Assembly: GCF_001311195.1 (NCBI RefSeq)
Contig: NZ_BBAJ01000012.1
Span: 1-45,612, forward strand
Origin: Lacticaseibacillus camelliae DSM 22697 = JCM 13995
Lineage (GTDB): Bacteria > Bacillota > Bacilli > Lactobacillales > Lactobacillaceae
DNA: 45,612 nt
Reading direction: 5' to 3'
Shown: in pieces, positions 1 to 11,771 of the stretch
How positions within the stretch are numbered: the first letter of the stretch is position 1
Layout of the letters: each line of letters starts with the position of its first letter
Translations under genes and position numbers: made by a program
The notes under the pieces: generated by a model
Databases searched by the model: none
What the model saw: only the letters and a program-made list of their open reading frames with translations
What the model was told of the DNA's origin: nothing

Positions 1-266
1 CCGCGTGCGCCGTGGTGAGCTGCACACCCAGGCCGGCCGAGCTGATACGCCGCCCGCTCGACCGTGTGCGGGATGTCGTGCAGTTTCAGGTCGAGAAAAA
101 TCTCGACGGGATGGGCCTGCCGAACGGCCTTGATGGCTGCCGGCCCTGCGGCATAAAAGAGTTCCATGCCAATTTTGACAGTCAGCGGTTCACCGCCTTC
201 GAAGCGTTTCAAGAAGCCGGTGGTGTCTTCAAGGGTGGGAAAATCCAGTGCAATGATGGGTGCCAT
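1..266 (-). CDS. pyrF: Orotidine 5'-phosphate decarboxylase, N-terminal part
   Basis: Decarboxylates OMP to UMP, the last step of de novo pyrimidine synthesis, in the cytoplasm. Only the first ~88 codons are present; the rest lies beyond base 1. The ATG at 266 follows a good AGGAGG seven bases upstream. The product shows family landmarks: IIALDFP at residues 4-10, KIGMELFY at about 31-38, and the catalytic [10 protein letters not shown] block. It starts 8 bases after carB, so it is the next cistron of the pyr operon; pyrD does not lie between them. Near 37-38 an extra G/C shifts the frame: removing one base lets [13 protein letters not shown] follow, as expected. Identification is firm; whether the frameshift is real is doubtful. 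Confidence 0.9.
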   Translation of the reverse strand, partial: MAPIIALDFPTLEDTTGFLKRFEGGEPLTVKIGMELFYAAGPAAIKAVRQAHPVEIFLDLKLHDIPHTVERAAYQLGRPGCAAHHGAR

Positions 267-274
267 GTTTCCTC

Positions 275-3200
275 CTACAAAGGTTTGGTCGTGAAAGCGC
301 GGGATTCCAGCACTTGCACGATGGCGCGGGCCGTATCAAGGCTGGTCATCAGCGGCACGCCATGCATGATTGCCGCCTGCCGGATCCGGTAGCCGTCACT
401 GGTGGTGGCCTTGTCCTGACTGGTGGTGTTGATCACCAGCTGGAGTTTGCGGTCTGAGATGGCATCCAGAATTGCGTCCTCACCGCTTTCGCCGAGCTTG
501 GCGATCACGTTGGTCCGCACCCCGGCTGCGCGCAGCGCCTGCGCGGTGCCGACAGTCGCGTCGATTTGGTAACCAACTTCGCGGAAACGCTTGGCCAGTG
601 CCACGGCCTCGGGCTTGTCTGGGTCAGCCACCGTGAACAGCGCAATGCCATGGTCCGGCAGGTGCGTGTGGCTGGCTTCAAAGGCCTTGTACAGCGCTTT
701 TTCCAGTGTGCTGTCCGAGCCCATGACCTCACCGGTCGACTTCATTTCCGGCCCCAGCGTGCTGTCCACGTTATTGAGCTTGGAGAAGCTGAACACAGGC
801 GCCTTGACGTGCACGCCCGACCGCAGCGGCTGTAGGCCGTTCTTGAAGCCCAGCGTGGCCAGCTTGGTGCCCAAAATGGCCTGAGTGGCCAGCTGCGCCA
901 TGGAAATGTCGGTGACCTTGCTCAAAAATGGCACGGTGCGGCTCGCGCGCGGATTGACTTCAATCACGTAAACCTGGCCTTCGTGCACAATGAACTGAAT
1001 GTTCATAATGCCGATGCAGTGCAGCTCGTGAGCCAGATCAATGGTGTAGCGCTCGATCTCGCCCTGAATCTCCTGGCTGAAGTCCTGCGGCGGGTAAACC
1101 GCCATGGAGTCGCCGCTGTGGACGCCGGCGCGCTCAATGTGTTCCATGATGCCTGGAATGACGACTGTGTCGCCGTCGCAGATGGCATCGACTTCACACT
1201 CTTTGCCGACTAGGTACTGGTCGATGAGAACCGGGTGGTCGTTAGAAACCGACACCGCGCGGTCAATGTAATCTGCCAGTTCCGCAGACGAGTGCACGAT
1301 TTCCATCGCCCGGCCGCCCAGCACGTAGCTTGGGCGGACCAGGACTGGGTAGCCAATTTTTTTCGCCAATGGCGAGAGCCCCGGTCTTGTCGGTGGCCGT
1401 GTCCCCCACTGGCTGAGGAATGTTCAGCTTGGTGATGATCTCGTCGAACCGATCGCGGTCCTCGGCGGCGTCGAGGTCGTCCAGACTGGTGCCAAGAATC
1501 TTGACGCCATGCGCTGCCAGCGGCGCGCCAAGTTGATGGCGGTTTGCCCGCCGAACTGCACGATGACGCCCATCGGCTGTTCCAAATCGATCACGTTCAG
1601 GACGTCCTCGATGGTCAGCGGTTCAAAGTACAGCTTGTCGGAAATCGAGAAGTCGGTGGAGACCGTTTCGGGGTTGGAGTTCATGATGATGGCCTCGTAC
1701 CCGGCTTTTTGAATTGCCTTGACGGAGTGGACCGTCGCGTAATCGAACTCGACGCCCTGACCGATGCGAATCGGGCCGGACCCGAGCACGAGGACACTCT
1801 TGCGTCCACTCTTGCTGCTTTCGTTCTCGGTTTCATAGGTGCTGTAAAAGTACGGTGTGGTGGAGGCAAACTCGCCGGCGCAGGTGTCGACCATTTTGTA
1901 CACCGGCGTCAGGTCATTGGCCCGCCGCAGGTCCCGGACCTCATCCATGGTCTGGCCCCAGAGCTTGGCAACCTCCTGATCGGCAAACCCATTGCGCTTG
2001 GCCACGCGCAGTGTTTCCAAGTCGCCGGGGTGCGCCTTCAGCGCGTCTTCAATTTCGATAATGTGCTTGATCTTATCCAAGAAGAAGACGTTGATGTGCG
2101 ACAGCTCGGCCAGCTCTTCCAGCGTGAAGTGCCGGCGAAAGGCTTCGGCCAGGTAGAACAGCCGCATATCCGTCGGCGTGACGATGAGGTCCGTCAGCTC
2201 CTGATCCGTTAGCTTCTTGGCTGCCGCAAGCTCCAAGTGAGTGGCGCCGACTTCCAGCCCGCGCACTGCCTTGAGCAGCGACTCCTCGATATTGCGACCA
2301 ATCGCCATCACCTCGCCGGTGGCCTTCATTTGCGTCCCCAGGGTGCGGTCCCCGTGTTCAAACTTGTCAAACGGGAACCGCGGGATCTTGGCGACGACGT
2401 AATCCAGCATCGGCTCGAACTCGGCGTAAGTGGCGTCTGTAATAGGATTCTTGATTTCATCCAAGTGCAGGCCGACCGCGATCTTGGCGGCCATTTTGGC
2501 AATTGGGTAGCCAGTGGCTTTGGAAGCCAGCGCCGACGAACGCGACACCCGCGGATTGACTTCGATCACATAATATTTGAAGGAGTTCGGATCAAGCGCG
2601 AGCTGCACGTTGCAGCCGCCTTCGATCTTCAGCGCCCGGATGATTTTCAGCGACGCGTCACGCAGCATCTGCACTTCCTTGTCCGTCAGGGTCTGGACCG
2701 GGGCAAAGACGACCGAATCGCCTGTGTGCACGCCGACCGGGTCGAAGTTCTCCATGTTGCAGACGACAATTGCGTTGTCCGCGGCATCGCGCATGACTTC
2801 AAATTCGATTTCCTTGAAGCCGGCGATCGACCGCTCGACCAGCACCTGGGTCACTGGGCTGAGGTTGAGCCATTTTCCGTGATGGTACGCAGCTCGTCCT
2901 CGGTTTTGGCAATGCCGCCACCGGTACCGCCCATGGTGAAGGCCGGCCGGATGATGACCGGATAGCCGATTTTTTTTCGGCGAACGCCTTCGCCTCGTCA
3001 AAGTTGTGCGCAATGGCAGATTCGGGGATCGGCTGGTGCAGTTTTTGCATCAGATTCTTGAACAGCTCGCGGTCCTCGGCCTGATCGATAGCGCTGAGTT
3101 TCGTGCCCAGGAGTTCGATGTGCAGCTCATCCAGAATGCCTGAATTGGCGAGCTCCATGGCCAGGTTGAGGCCGATTTGCCCGCCGATGGTCGGCAGAAT

Positions 3201-3455
3201 GGCGTCCGGCAGTTCCTTGCGCAGGATTTGGCTGACGAACTCGGTGGTCAGCGGCTCAATGTAAACTTTGTCGGCGATTTCCTTGTCGGTCATGATTGTC
3301 GCCGGGTTGGAATTGACCAGCACGACTTCGTAACCTTCCTCGCGCAGCGCCAGACATGCCTGGGTGCCCGAGTAATCGAATTCGGCAGCCTGGCCGATGA
3401 TGATCGGGCCCGACCCGATGACTAGAATTTTGTGAATATCAGTACGTTTAGGCAT
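275..3455 (-). CDS. carB: Carbamoyl-phosphate synthase large subunit (four apparent indels)
   Basis: Makes carbamoyl phosphate from bicarbonate, ATP and the ammonia channelled from CarA. Both ATP-grasp halves are present ([13 protein letters not shown]-type start, [14 protein letters not shown] in the second half) plus the C-terminal allosteric methylglyoxal-synthase-like domain ending near NTTSQDK. The ATG at 3455 has AAGGAG upstream and overlaps the carA stop by 8 bases. The reading frame breaks four times: near 2971-2978 (eight T where nine fit), near 2869 (one G missing), near 1527 (one base missing) and near 1365 (one G too many). Correcting all four gives 1060 codons, the normal family length, so I treat it as one intact gene damaged by sequencing error rather than a pseudogene. 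Confidence 0.93.
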
Positions 3456-4535
3456 GGCTCGCTCCTTTGTTGGCCGAAAAGGCGTCCATCATTTCCATGA
3501 ATTCGTCGAATAAGTGGTCCGCGTCATGCGGACCAGGTGCGGCGTCCGGGTGAAATTGCACCGAAAAGGCTGGATACAGCCGGTGGCGCAGGCCTTCGAC
3601 GGTGTGATCGTTGATTTCCTCATGCGTGATCAGCAGCTGATCCGGATCGATAGAATCCCGCGCGACCGCGTAGCCGTGGTTCTGGCTCGTGAAATCGATC
3701 CGGCCGGTGGCAATTTCGCGTACCGGGTGGTTGAAGCCGCGGTGGCCGTACTTCATCTTGAAGGTGTCGGCGCCGTTCGCCAAGGCGAAGAGCTGGTGAC
3801 CCAGGCAGATGCCAAACATCGGAATGTGCCCTTCCACGCCGCGAATCATGTCCAAGGCGCCAGGCACGTCCTTGGGATCGCCAGGGCCGTTGGTCAGCAT
3901 GACGCCGTCCGGGTTCAGCTCCAGAATCTCACCAGCAGTGATGGTCGGCGGCACCACAGTGACGTTGCACTCACGCTTGGACAGCTCCCGCAGGATGCTG
4001 TGTTTAAGGCCAAAATCCACTACCACAATGTTCTTGCCGGTGCCTGGCGCCGGGTAGGCCTGAGTCGTGGCGACCTGGCTGACCTGGTTCTTCGGCAGCA
4101 CCAGTGCCCGCAGCTGATCGAATGCGTGCTCATCAGCTGCGTCGACGATGCTGGCCTTCATGGTCCCAGCTTCGCGCAGGCGCTTGGTCAAGGCTCGCGT
4201 GTCAATGCCGGAGATGCCGGGGATGTGCTTGCGGCGGAGGAATTCATCCAGCGTCATTTGCGCCCGCCAGTTTCCGGTCACCCGCGCGGTCTCGTGCACG
4301 ACGACGCCCTTAGCGGTCGGTTGATGCTTTCGTAATCGTCTCGGTTAATGCCGGCGTTGCCGATCAGCGGGTACGTGAACGTGATGATCTGCCCGTTATA
4401 ACTTTGGTCGGTGATGGTTTCCTGATAGCCGCTCATGCCTGTGTTAAACACGATTTCGCCGGTAGTGACGGTTTCGGCCCCAAACCCCTCACCGGGGAAA
4501 ACCGAGCCGTCTTCAAGGATCAAATAGCGTTTCAC
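3448..4535 (-). CDS. carA: Carbamoyl-phosphate synthase small subunit (one apparent indel)
   Basis: Glutaminase subunit that releases ammonia from glutamine for CarB. The start is GTG at 4535, read from [18 protein letters not shown] just after it and a strong GGAGGAG; it overlaps the pyrC stop as GTGA. The N-terminal CPSase_sm domain is followed by a class I glutamine amidotransferase domain with the nucleophile in FGICLGHQ. The triad His/acid motif reads FHPDAAPGP, with Asp where many homologues have Glu. One C is missing near 4319, between NRDDYESIN and the segment that becomes [11 protein letters not shown]; repair gives 362 residues. The C-terminus overlaps carB, which suggests coupled translation. 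Confidence 0.93.
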
Positions 4536-5808
4536 TTGTTCTCCTCCTCGTATGCGATCTGCCCATCGGCCAGCGTGTAAAGGACCTGTCCAGACACTTC
4601 GCGGCCGATGAACGGACTGTTCTTCCCCTTCGACAGCCACGTGTTCGCATCGATCTTGTACTGCTTGTTCAAATCGATGATGGTCAGGTCGCCGGTTGGC
4701 CAATGCCAATGGTACCGGCCGGCAGGCCAAACGCTTTGGCCGGGTTGGTGCTCATCCACTGAATCAGCTGATCCAGCGTGAAGCGGCCGCTTTTGACCAG
4801 ACTGGTGTAAAGCAGGGCAAAGGCAGTCTCGCTGCCAACGATACCAAACGCGGCAGTGCTGAAGTCTCCCGCCTTGTCCTCAGCCGTGTGCGGTGCGTGG
4901 TCGGTGGCAATCATGTCGATGGTGCCGTCTTCCAGCCCATCGAGCAGCGCCAGCCGGTCCATTTCCGCCCGCAGCGGCGGGTTCATTTTGTAATTCGGAT
5001 CGTTTGCTGGGATGTGTTCGTAGTCCAGCAGCAGGTGGTGCGGCGTGGCCTCAGCGGTGACGTTGACGCCGCGGGCCTTGGCGTCGCGGATCAGCTCAAC
5101 GCTTTGCTTGGTCGAGACGTGGCAGGCGTGGTAGTGCACACCGGTCGCTTCGGCCAGGGTCAGGTCGCGGGCCAACTGCGCGGATTCGCTGACGTGGTTA
5201 ATGCCCGGCAGCCCAAAGGCTTGGGCCTTAGTGCCGGTGCTGATCACGCCGCCGGCCATCAGCCCGTCGTCCTGAATGTGGGCAACTATCGGCGCGTCAA
5301 CGCGGGCGGCCGCCTGCATGGCCTGGTACATCGTGGCAGCGTCCTGAATACCGACCCCGTCGTTGGAAAAGCCCAGCGCGCCAGCGTCCTTTAGCGCCTG
5401 GTAGTCCGCGACGTCATTGGAGTGTAACCCCTTCGTGATGGCGGCAAACTGTTCAACGTGAATTTTCGCGTCGCTGTGATTTTTCTTGATCAGCTGGCGC
5501 AGGTCAATGACGTTGTCCGGCACCGGGTCCAGGTTGGGCATGGCCACCACGGTGGTGAAGCCGCCGTGTGCCGCCGCGGCAGCCCCAGTCTTGATGGTTT
5601 CCTTTTGATCGAAGCCAGGTTCGCGAAAATGCACGTGCACATCGACCAGGCCGGGCAGCACCGCGTTGTTTTTGGCGTCGATGATCGTGGCGTCGGCGGG
5701 CGCAAAAAGGTGCCGCCCAAGTGCGCTGATTTTGCCGTCTGCGATCAGGATGTCCCCGGTGAAGGACTGTGGGCCCATCACCTTGGCGTTTTTAATCAGT
5801 GTATGCAT
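4532..5808 (-). CDS. pyrC: Dihydroorotase (one apparent indel)
   Basis: Zinc amidohydrolase that cyclises carbamoyl aspartate to dihydroorotate. Starts at ATG 5808; its GGAGGG ribosome-binding site runs into the TAG stop of pyrB. The metal motif [10 protein letters not shown] lies at residues 56-65, and the later metal/acid motif IATDHAPH near residue 305 fits the class I enzyme. The frame breaks near 4690-4692: GQPAT-stop should read [15 protein letters not shown], one G being lost. The corrected protein has 425 residues, usual for the Bacillus/Lactobacillus type. Its stop TGA (4532-4534) overlaps the carA GTG. Confidence 0.93.
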
Positions 5809-5817
5809 AATGCCCTC

Positions 5818-6724
5818 CTACTTGCCGCAAACCAGTTCCAGCATTGCCATCCGCATGAAGACGCCGTTGTGCATCTGCTTAAAGATCCGCGAGCGGTCAG
5901 CCAGGACCAAGTCGGAAGCCAGCTCAACACCGCGGTTGACCGGCGCCGGGTGCATGATAATGGCGCCCGGCTTCATGCGGTCGTAACGCGCCTGATTGAT
6001 GCCGAAGCGTTCATGGTAAGACTCGGCGGAAAATTCGGTCTTCTCCGCCGCCGTCAGCCGCTCCAGCTGGACCCGCAGCAGCATCAAGACGTCGACCTGG
6101 GGGATCAGGTCGTCCAGCGGCACGTAGTCACCATACTGCTGGAAGTCCTTGGTGTACCAGCTCTTGGGCCCGGAAAAGCTGACCGTGGCGCCCAGCTGAG
6201 TGAGCATGGCCATATCGGAGCGTGCCACCCGCGAGTGCACCAGGTCACCGACGATGCGACGTGCAGGCCCTTGAAGTGCCCGAACTCCTCGCGAATCGTC
6301 ATGAGGTCCAGCATCATTTGGCTGGGATGCTGCCCCGCGCCGTCGCCGGCGTTGACAATGTGCAGCGGCACATTGGCCTCGATCAGCGGCTGATAGTAGT
6401 TATCCTGAGAGTGGCGGATCACGGCGACCTGAATGCCGATCGCGGCCAGCGCCCGCAGCGTGTCCTCCAGGCTTTCGCCCTTGGTGACGGAGCTGTGAAC
6501 CGGATCAAACGGGATCACGGTCATGCCCAGTTTGCGCTCGGCCATTTCAAAGCTGGTGTGCGTGCGCGTGCTGTTTTCAAAGAATAGATTGGCCGCATAG
6601 TACGGGGTCGCGACTTCCGGCTTGGCGCCTTGCTTGAAGGCCTCGGCCCGATCGATCAGGTCTTCGGCAATTTCGGGCGTCACTTGGGTTTCTGAGACAA
6701 AGTGCTCAAAGTTTTTTTTAGCAT
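5818..6724 (-). CDS. pyrB: Aspartate carbamoyltransferase catalytic chain (two apparent indels)
   Basis: Condenses carbamoyl phosphate with aspartate. I place the start at ATG 6724 behind GAGGAGG; the longer open frame upstream is the tail of uraA. The carbamoyl-phosphate loop NSTRT is at residues 51-55, and HPSQMMLDL and HPAPVNRG are family signatures. Two indels: the A run at 6712-6719 has eight A where nine are needed to go from MLKK to [10 protein letters not shown], and one C is missing near 6256 ([16 protein letters not shown] expected). Corrected length is 302 residues. No regulatory-chain gene (pyrI) is present, as normal for Gram-positives. Confidence 0.92.
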
Positions 6725-8017
6725 CGACTGGCTCCTCCTCGTTGGCTGCTTGTTGCGGCAGAATGAAATTTAACAAAATGCCGATCACGGTGGCGATAGC
6801 CAGGCCCGAGAAGGTGTAGCCGGCGAATTGCAGGCTGCGTTGCCGATCCCGATGACCAGGATAGTCGAGCCGATCATGAGGTTGCGTTTCTTATTAAAAT
6901 CGACCTTGTTGTCGATCAGGACCTTGAGCCCGTTGCTGGCGATGACGCCGAACAGCAGGAAGGAGATCCCGCCGATAACCGGGCTGGGAATTGTGCGGAT
7001 CAAGGCGCTCAGCTTGCCGATGAAGGCGAAGAGTACCGCGAACATCCCGGCGCCGGCCAGCACGTAGACACTGTGGACTTTGGTCATGGCCATAACCCCG
7101 ATGTTTTCACCGTACGAGGTGACAGGCGGGCCGCCAACAAAACCGGCGATGATCGACGCCGTGCCGTCCCCGGCCAGCGTGTGGTTCAGGCCGGGATCCT
7201 TGAAGAAATTGCGGTGGGTCATTTCGTCCAGCACCATGATGTGCCCCATGTGCTCGGTCATCGTGACGAAGGCGATTGGCGCCATGGAGAGCACCGCGCC
7301 CCAGTAAAATTTCGGCTGGTAGTTGACAAACGGAATCTGGAACGCCGGCAGTGAGAACCACTTGGCCTGCATGACCGGCGTGAAGTCGACGATGCCGAAC
7401 ATCAGCGCAATGATGTAGCCCGTAATCAGGCCCAAGAGGATCGGCAGCAGGCTGATGAACTTTTTCAAGTACATGTTGTAGATGATCGTGAAGGCCAAAG
7501 TCAGCATGGCCACCGCAAAGTAGCGGATGTCGTACACACTCTTGGTAGCAGACACGGCGCGCATGGTCGCATCAGTGGCAGCGGTGCCGGCCAGACTCAG
7601 GCCGATGACCATGACGATTGGGCCAACCACGATCGGCGGCAGTGCCTTGTCGATCCACGCCGAGCCCGCGAAGTTGACGATCAACGCGACAATCAGGTAC
7701 ACGCACCCGACGGCGATGGTCCCTTGCGCGATGCCCGGATAGCCGGTGGTCTTCATCAGCGACTCCATCACGACGATAAAGGAAAAACTGGAACCCATGT
7801 AGGCCGGAATCTTGCCGCGCGTGATCAGGATGTAGATCAGCGTCCCGACCCCGCTGGAAAACAGCGCAATGCTGGGATCAAGGCCGACCAGGATCGGCAC
7901 CAGCACGGTGGAGCCGAACATGGCGAATAAGTGCTGGATGGAAAGGCCCACCCACTGACCGAAGCCAGGTTTATCGTGAATGTCTAAAACCGCGTCATCA
8001 TCATGAAATTCCTTCAT
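6706..8017 (-). CDS. pyrP: Uracil permease, NCS2 family (apparent indels near the end)
   Basis: Proton-coupled uracil uptake across the cytoplasmic membrane (UraA/PyrP type). Start ATG 8017 follows GGAGG and lies two bases beyond the pyrR coding end. The protein is strongly hydrophobic with many transmembrane segments, and carries the NCS2 blocks [13 protein letters not shown]-like (about residues 45-55), TEHMGH and the [17 protein letters not shown] half-helix region. One C is missing near 6833; repair continues as [24 protein letters not shown]. If the A run at 6712-6719 is really nine bases, the protein ends at TGA 6706-6708 (437 residues), overlapping pyrB by about 19 bases. As written, its frame runs on into pyrB. 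Confidence 0.92.
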
Positions 8018-8018
8018 G

Positions 8019-8700
<682 letters not shown>

Positions 8701-8714
8701 ATCAAGTTGTTCTT

Positions 8715-8743
8715 AGTCTAGCGAACGCGTCTTGTCTTGTCAA
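8715..8743 (-). promoter_or_regulatory. Sigma-A promoter of the pyr operon
   Basis: Perfect -35 TTGACA (8743-8738), a 17-base spacer and -10 TAGACT (8720-8715). It overlaps the last codons of rluD and would start RNA near 8708, giving a leader that contains the PyrR loop and attenuator. Confidence 0.85.
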
Positions 8744-9627
8744 TGCCAGCCCGCAGATCCGCCAAAGTTTTTTTTGAAACAGCACCGGCGGCTCAACGGA
8801 AAATTCCATGAATTTGCCGGTCGTCGGATGGACGAAGCCCAGCGTGCGCGCGTGCAGGAACTGGCCCGCGCCAGGCAGTGTGACCCGCGGCCCGTACAGC
8901 GGATCGCCGGCCAGCGGGTGGTGGATCGAGGCCATGTGGACCCGGATCTGATGAGTGCGCCCGGTTTCGAGCACGCACTTAATCAGCGCGTAGTGGGGAA
9001 ACTGCTCCAGCACCTGGTAATGGGTCACCGCGTGGCGGCCGCCTGGGACAATCGCCTGGCGCTTGCGGTCCTTGGGGTCGCGAGCCAGCGGCGCATCGAT
9101 GGTGCCGCTGGTCTGGCGAAAGGCTCCATGTACGATGGCCCAGTACTCGCGTTTGGTGGTTTTGGCCTTTAGCTGTGCGGACAGGCTGACTTGCGCCTGG
9201 GCGGTTTTGGCGACCATCAAAAGGCCGCTAGTGTCCTTGTCGATGCGGTGCACGATCCCCGGCCGCAGTACGTCGTTAATGCCGGGAAAACTGGTGTGGT
9301 AAAGCAGGCCGTTGACCAGTGTGCCATCCGGATGGCCCGGTGCGGGGTGCACGACCATTCCCTGCGGCTTGTTGACGACTATGACCTGGTCATCTTCGTA
9401 GATGATGTCAAGGGGGATGTCCTGCGGCACAGCTTCCAGCGGCTTGGGCTTGGGCGGATCAAGCCGGATCACGTCCCTGGTGCGACCTTTTCCTTGCCTT
9501 TCACTGCCTTGCCGCCCAGGGTCACCAGCCCAGCAGCCAGCCATTTTTGGGCTTGCGACCGGGAGATATCCGGAAAATGATCGGCGATCACTTTGTCCAA
9601 CCGCCCGGTTTCCGTCGTGATGGTCAA
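8718..9627 (-). CDS. RluD-family 23S rRNA pseudouridine synthase (two apparent indels)
   Basis: Converts uridine to pseudouridine in ribosomal RNA. An N-terminal S4 RNA-binding domain (GRLDKVIADHFPDISRSQAQKWL) precedes the catalytic domain with HRIDKDTSGLL, whose Asp is the nucleophile. Start is uncertain: TTG 9627, just after the lspA stop, is the most likely. One G is missing near 9475 (APGDVIRLDPP expected), and the run of eight T at 8768-8775 needs nine for the C-terminus to read KKTLADLRAG and stop at TAG 8718. Corrected length is about 303 residues. Lies directly behind lspA, the usual arrangement in Firmicutes. Confidence 0.9.
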
Positions 9628-9629
9628 TT

Positions 9630-10085
9630 CTAGCGTGATTGTTCCCCTTTTCCATCCATGAACAGCAGGTAGATGACGACCATGATGACCCCAACGGTCA
9701 GGCACGCATCGGCCACGTTGAAAATGGCGAAGTTCATGAACGTCGTCTCAAACATGTCCGTGACGGACCCAAACCGCACGCGGTCGATGAAGTTGCCAAT
9801 GGTGCCAGCGAGGATCAGCGCCAGCGAAAGTTTGTAGAACCGGCTGGTGCCGGCGTCTCGCCACAGCCAGTAAACCACGATCAGCGACACCACCGTGATC
9901 AGGTAAAAGAACCACTGCTGACCGCGCAGGATCGAAAACGCGGCACCGTCATTTTGCAGGTGAGTCAGCGCAAGCCCTGGCAGAAACGCCACGGTTTCCC
10001 CCACAGCGATGTGGGCAACCACCCACGCCTTGACCAGTTGATCGACCACGACCAACCCGGCCGCCAGCAATAAATATAAACCCAT
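9630..10085 (-). CDS. lspA: Lipoprotein signal peptidase (signal peptidase II)
   Basis: Membrane aspartyl protease that cuts the signal peptide from diacylated prolipoproteins. 151 residues, ATG 10085 behind AAGGAGA. Four hydrophobic segments are visible. Conserved blocks are NDGAAFSIL, GTIGNFIDRV and FNVADACLTVG; the Asp residues in the last two are the catalytic pair. Intact. Lies between fhs and the pseudouridine synthase with short gaps on both sides, so probably co-transcribed. Confidence 0.96.
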   Translation of the reverse strand: MGLYLLLAAGLVVVDQLVKAWVVAHIAVGETVAFLPGLALTHLQNDGAAFSILRGQQWFFYLITVVSLIVVYWLWRDAGTSRFYKLSLALILAGTIGNFIDRVRFGSVTDMFETTFMNFAIFNVADACLTVGVIMVVIYLLFMDGKGEQSR

Positions 10086-10097
10086 ATTTTCTCCTTG

Positions 10098-11769
10098 TTA
10101 GAACAATCCTGTGATCACGCCGTCGTCTGAGACGTCCATGTTGAGCGCCGCCGGCTGTTTCGGCAGTCCCGGCATGGTCAGCACGGTTCCGGTCATGACG
10201 ACCAGGAACCCGGCGCCGAGCCGCGGGGTCACGTCGCGGACGTTGATGGTGAAGCCAGATGGCGCGCCCAGCGCCTTGGCGTTATCGGAAAAACTGTACT
10301 GGGTCTTGGCCATGCAGATCGGCAGGTCAGCCCAGCCGTTTTTGGCGATGGTCCGCAGCGCCAACTCCGCCTTGTGATCATAGTCGACACTGGCGCCGCC
10401 GTATATTTGGGTGACAATCGTGTTGATCTTATCTTTGACTGCATCGGTATTGGCGTAAAGCGGCTGGAAGTTAGCCGGCTGCTTGAGGGCCTCCAGCAGC
10501 GCATCGGCCAGCGCCAGGCCGCCCTGGCCGCCTTTGCCCCAAACGTCGGCCGGAATGGCAGTGGTGCCTTCCTGCTCACAAAGCTCGACCAGGAGTTTGA
10601 TCTCGGCCGGCGTGTCAGACGTGAATTCATTGATGCCGACAATCACCGGCACCCCGTAGCGCTTCATGTTGTGAATGTGGCGCTTCAGATTGGCAAAACC
10701 GCTTTCCAGCGCGGCGAGATTTTCCGCCTTCAGGTCAGCAAGTTTCTGCCCGCCGTTGTACTTAAGGGCGCGGACGGTGGCAACGATGACGACCGCATCC
10801 GGGGTTTTGCCCAACGCCGGGGCGGTGATGTCCATAAACTTTTCACCGCCCAGTCTGCGCCAAAGCCGGCCTCGGTCAGTGCAATGTCGCCCATTTCAAG
10901 CGCCGCGCGGGTCGCGATGATCGAATTGCAACCGTGCGCGATGTTGGCAAACGGGCCGCCGTGAATCAGCGCCGGCGTGTGCGCCAGCGTTTGCACAAGG
11001 TTGGGCTTGACGGCGTCTTTCAGCAGCATGGCGATGGCGCCGGTCACGCCCAAGTCCGCCACGGTGACCGGCTTGCGGTCGTAGGTGTAGCCGATAACAA
11101 TTTTCGCGATGCGGCGCTTCAAATCGCCCAGACTGTCCGCCAGACAAAGAATCGCCATCAGTTCGCTGGCCACGGTGATGTCAAACTCGGTTTCCCGCGG
11201 ACCCCGGACGTGGTGCCGCCCAGCCCGATGGTGACGTGACGAAGCGCGCGGTCGTTGATGTCAAGCACCCGCCGCCACTGAATGCGGCGGGGGTCCAAGT
11301 TCAGCTGGTTGCCCTGCTGCAGGTGGTTGTCGATCAGTGCCGCCAGCGTGTCGACGGCGGTCGTCAGCGCGTGCATGTCCCCTGTGAAGTGCAAGTTGAT
11401 GTCTTCCATCGGGACCACTTGGGAGTAGCCGCCGCCTGTCGCCCCGCCTTTCATGCCCATGACGGGGCCCAGCGATGGCTCACGCAGGGCGATCACCGCG
11501 TTTTGCTTGCGCAGCCGCAGCGCGTCCCCCAGACCGATGGTCACCGTCGACTTGCCTTCACCAGCCGGCGTGGGATTGATCGACGTCACAAGGACCAGCT
11601 TACCCAGCGGTTTGCTTTTGAGCCGCTTAATGGCCGCAAGCGTGAGTTTCGCCTTGCTGCGGCCGTATGGTTCCAGCTCGTCCGGCGAGAGCCCGACCAT
11701 TGACCCGATTTCCTGAATCGGCTTCATTTCGCTTTGTTCGTTTGCCTGCGCAATATCGATATCTGACAC
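10098..11769 (-). CDS. fhs: Formate-tetrahydrofolate ligase (two apparent indels)
   Basis: ATP-dependent synthesis of 10-formyl-tetrahydrofolate from formate, feeding purine and initiator-tRNA formylation. Start GTG 11769 behind AAAGGGG. The P-loop [10 protein letters not shown] is at residues 66-75, followed by the family block [18 protein letters not shown]. Two single bases are missing: near 11200 ([15 protein letters not shown] expected) and near 10853 ([12 protein letters not shown] expected). Repair gives 557 residues, the normal size. It follows ebsA by three bases and precedes lspA by 12, which suggests one transcript from the promoter at 12206-12235. Confidence 0.93.
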
Positions 11770-11771
11770 GG

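Noticed and set aside
1544-2965. Long plus-strand open frames opposite carB
   Set aside because: Shadows typical of GC-rich coding DNA; rich in Arg/His/Gly, no ribosome-binding site, no family resemblance.
275-3455. carB as three separate genes or a pseudogene
   Set aside because: The pieces are consecutive parts of one 1060-residue protein; each break needs only one base, and the same pattern affects many essential genes.
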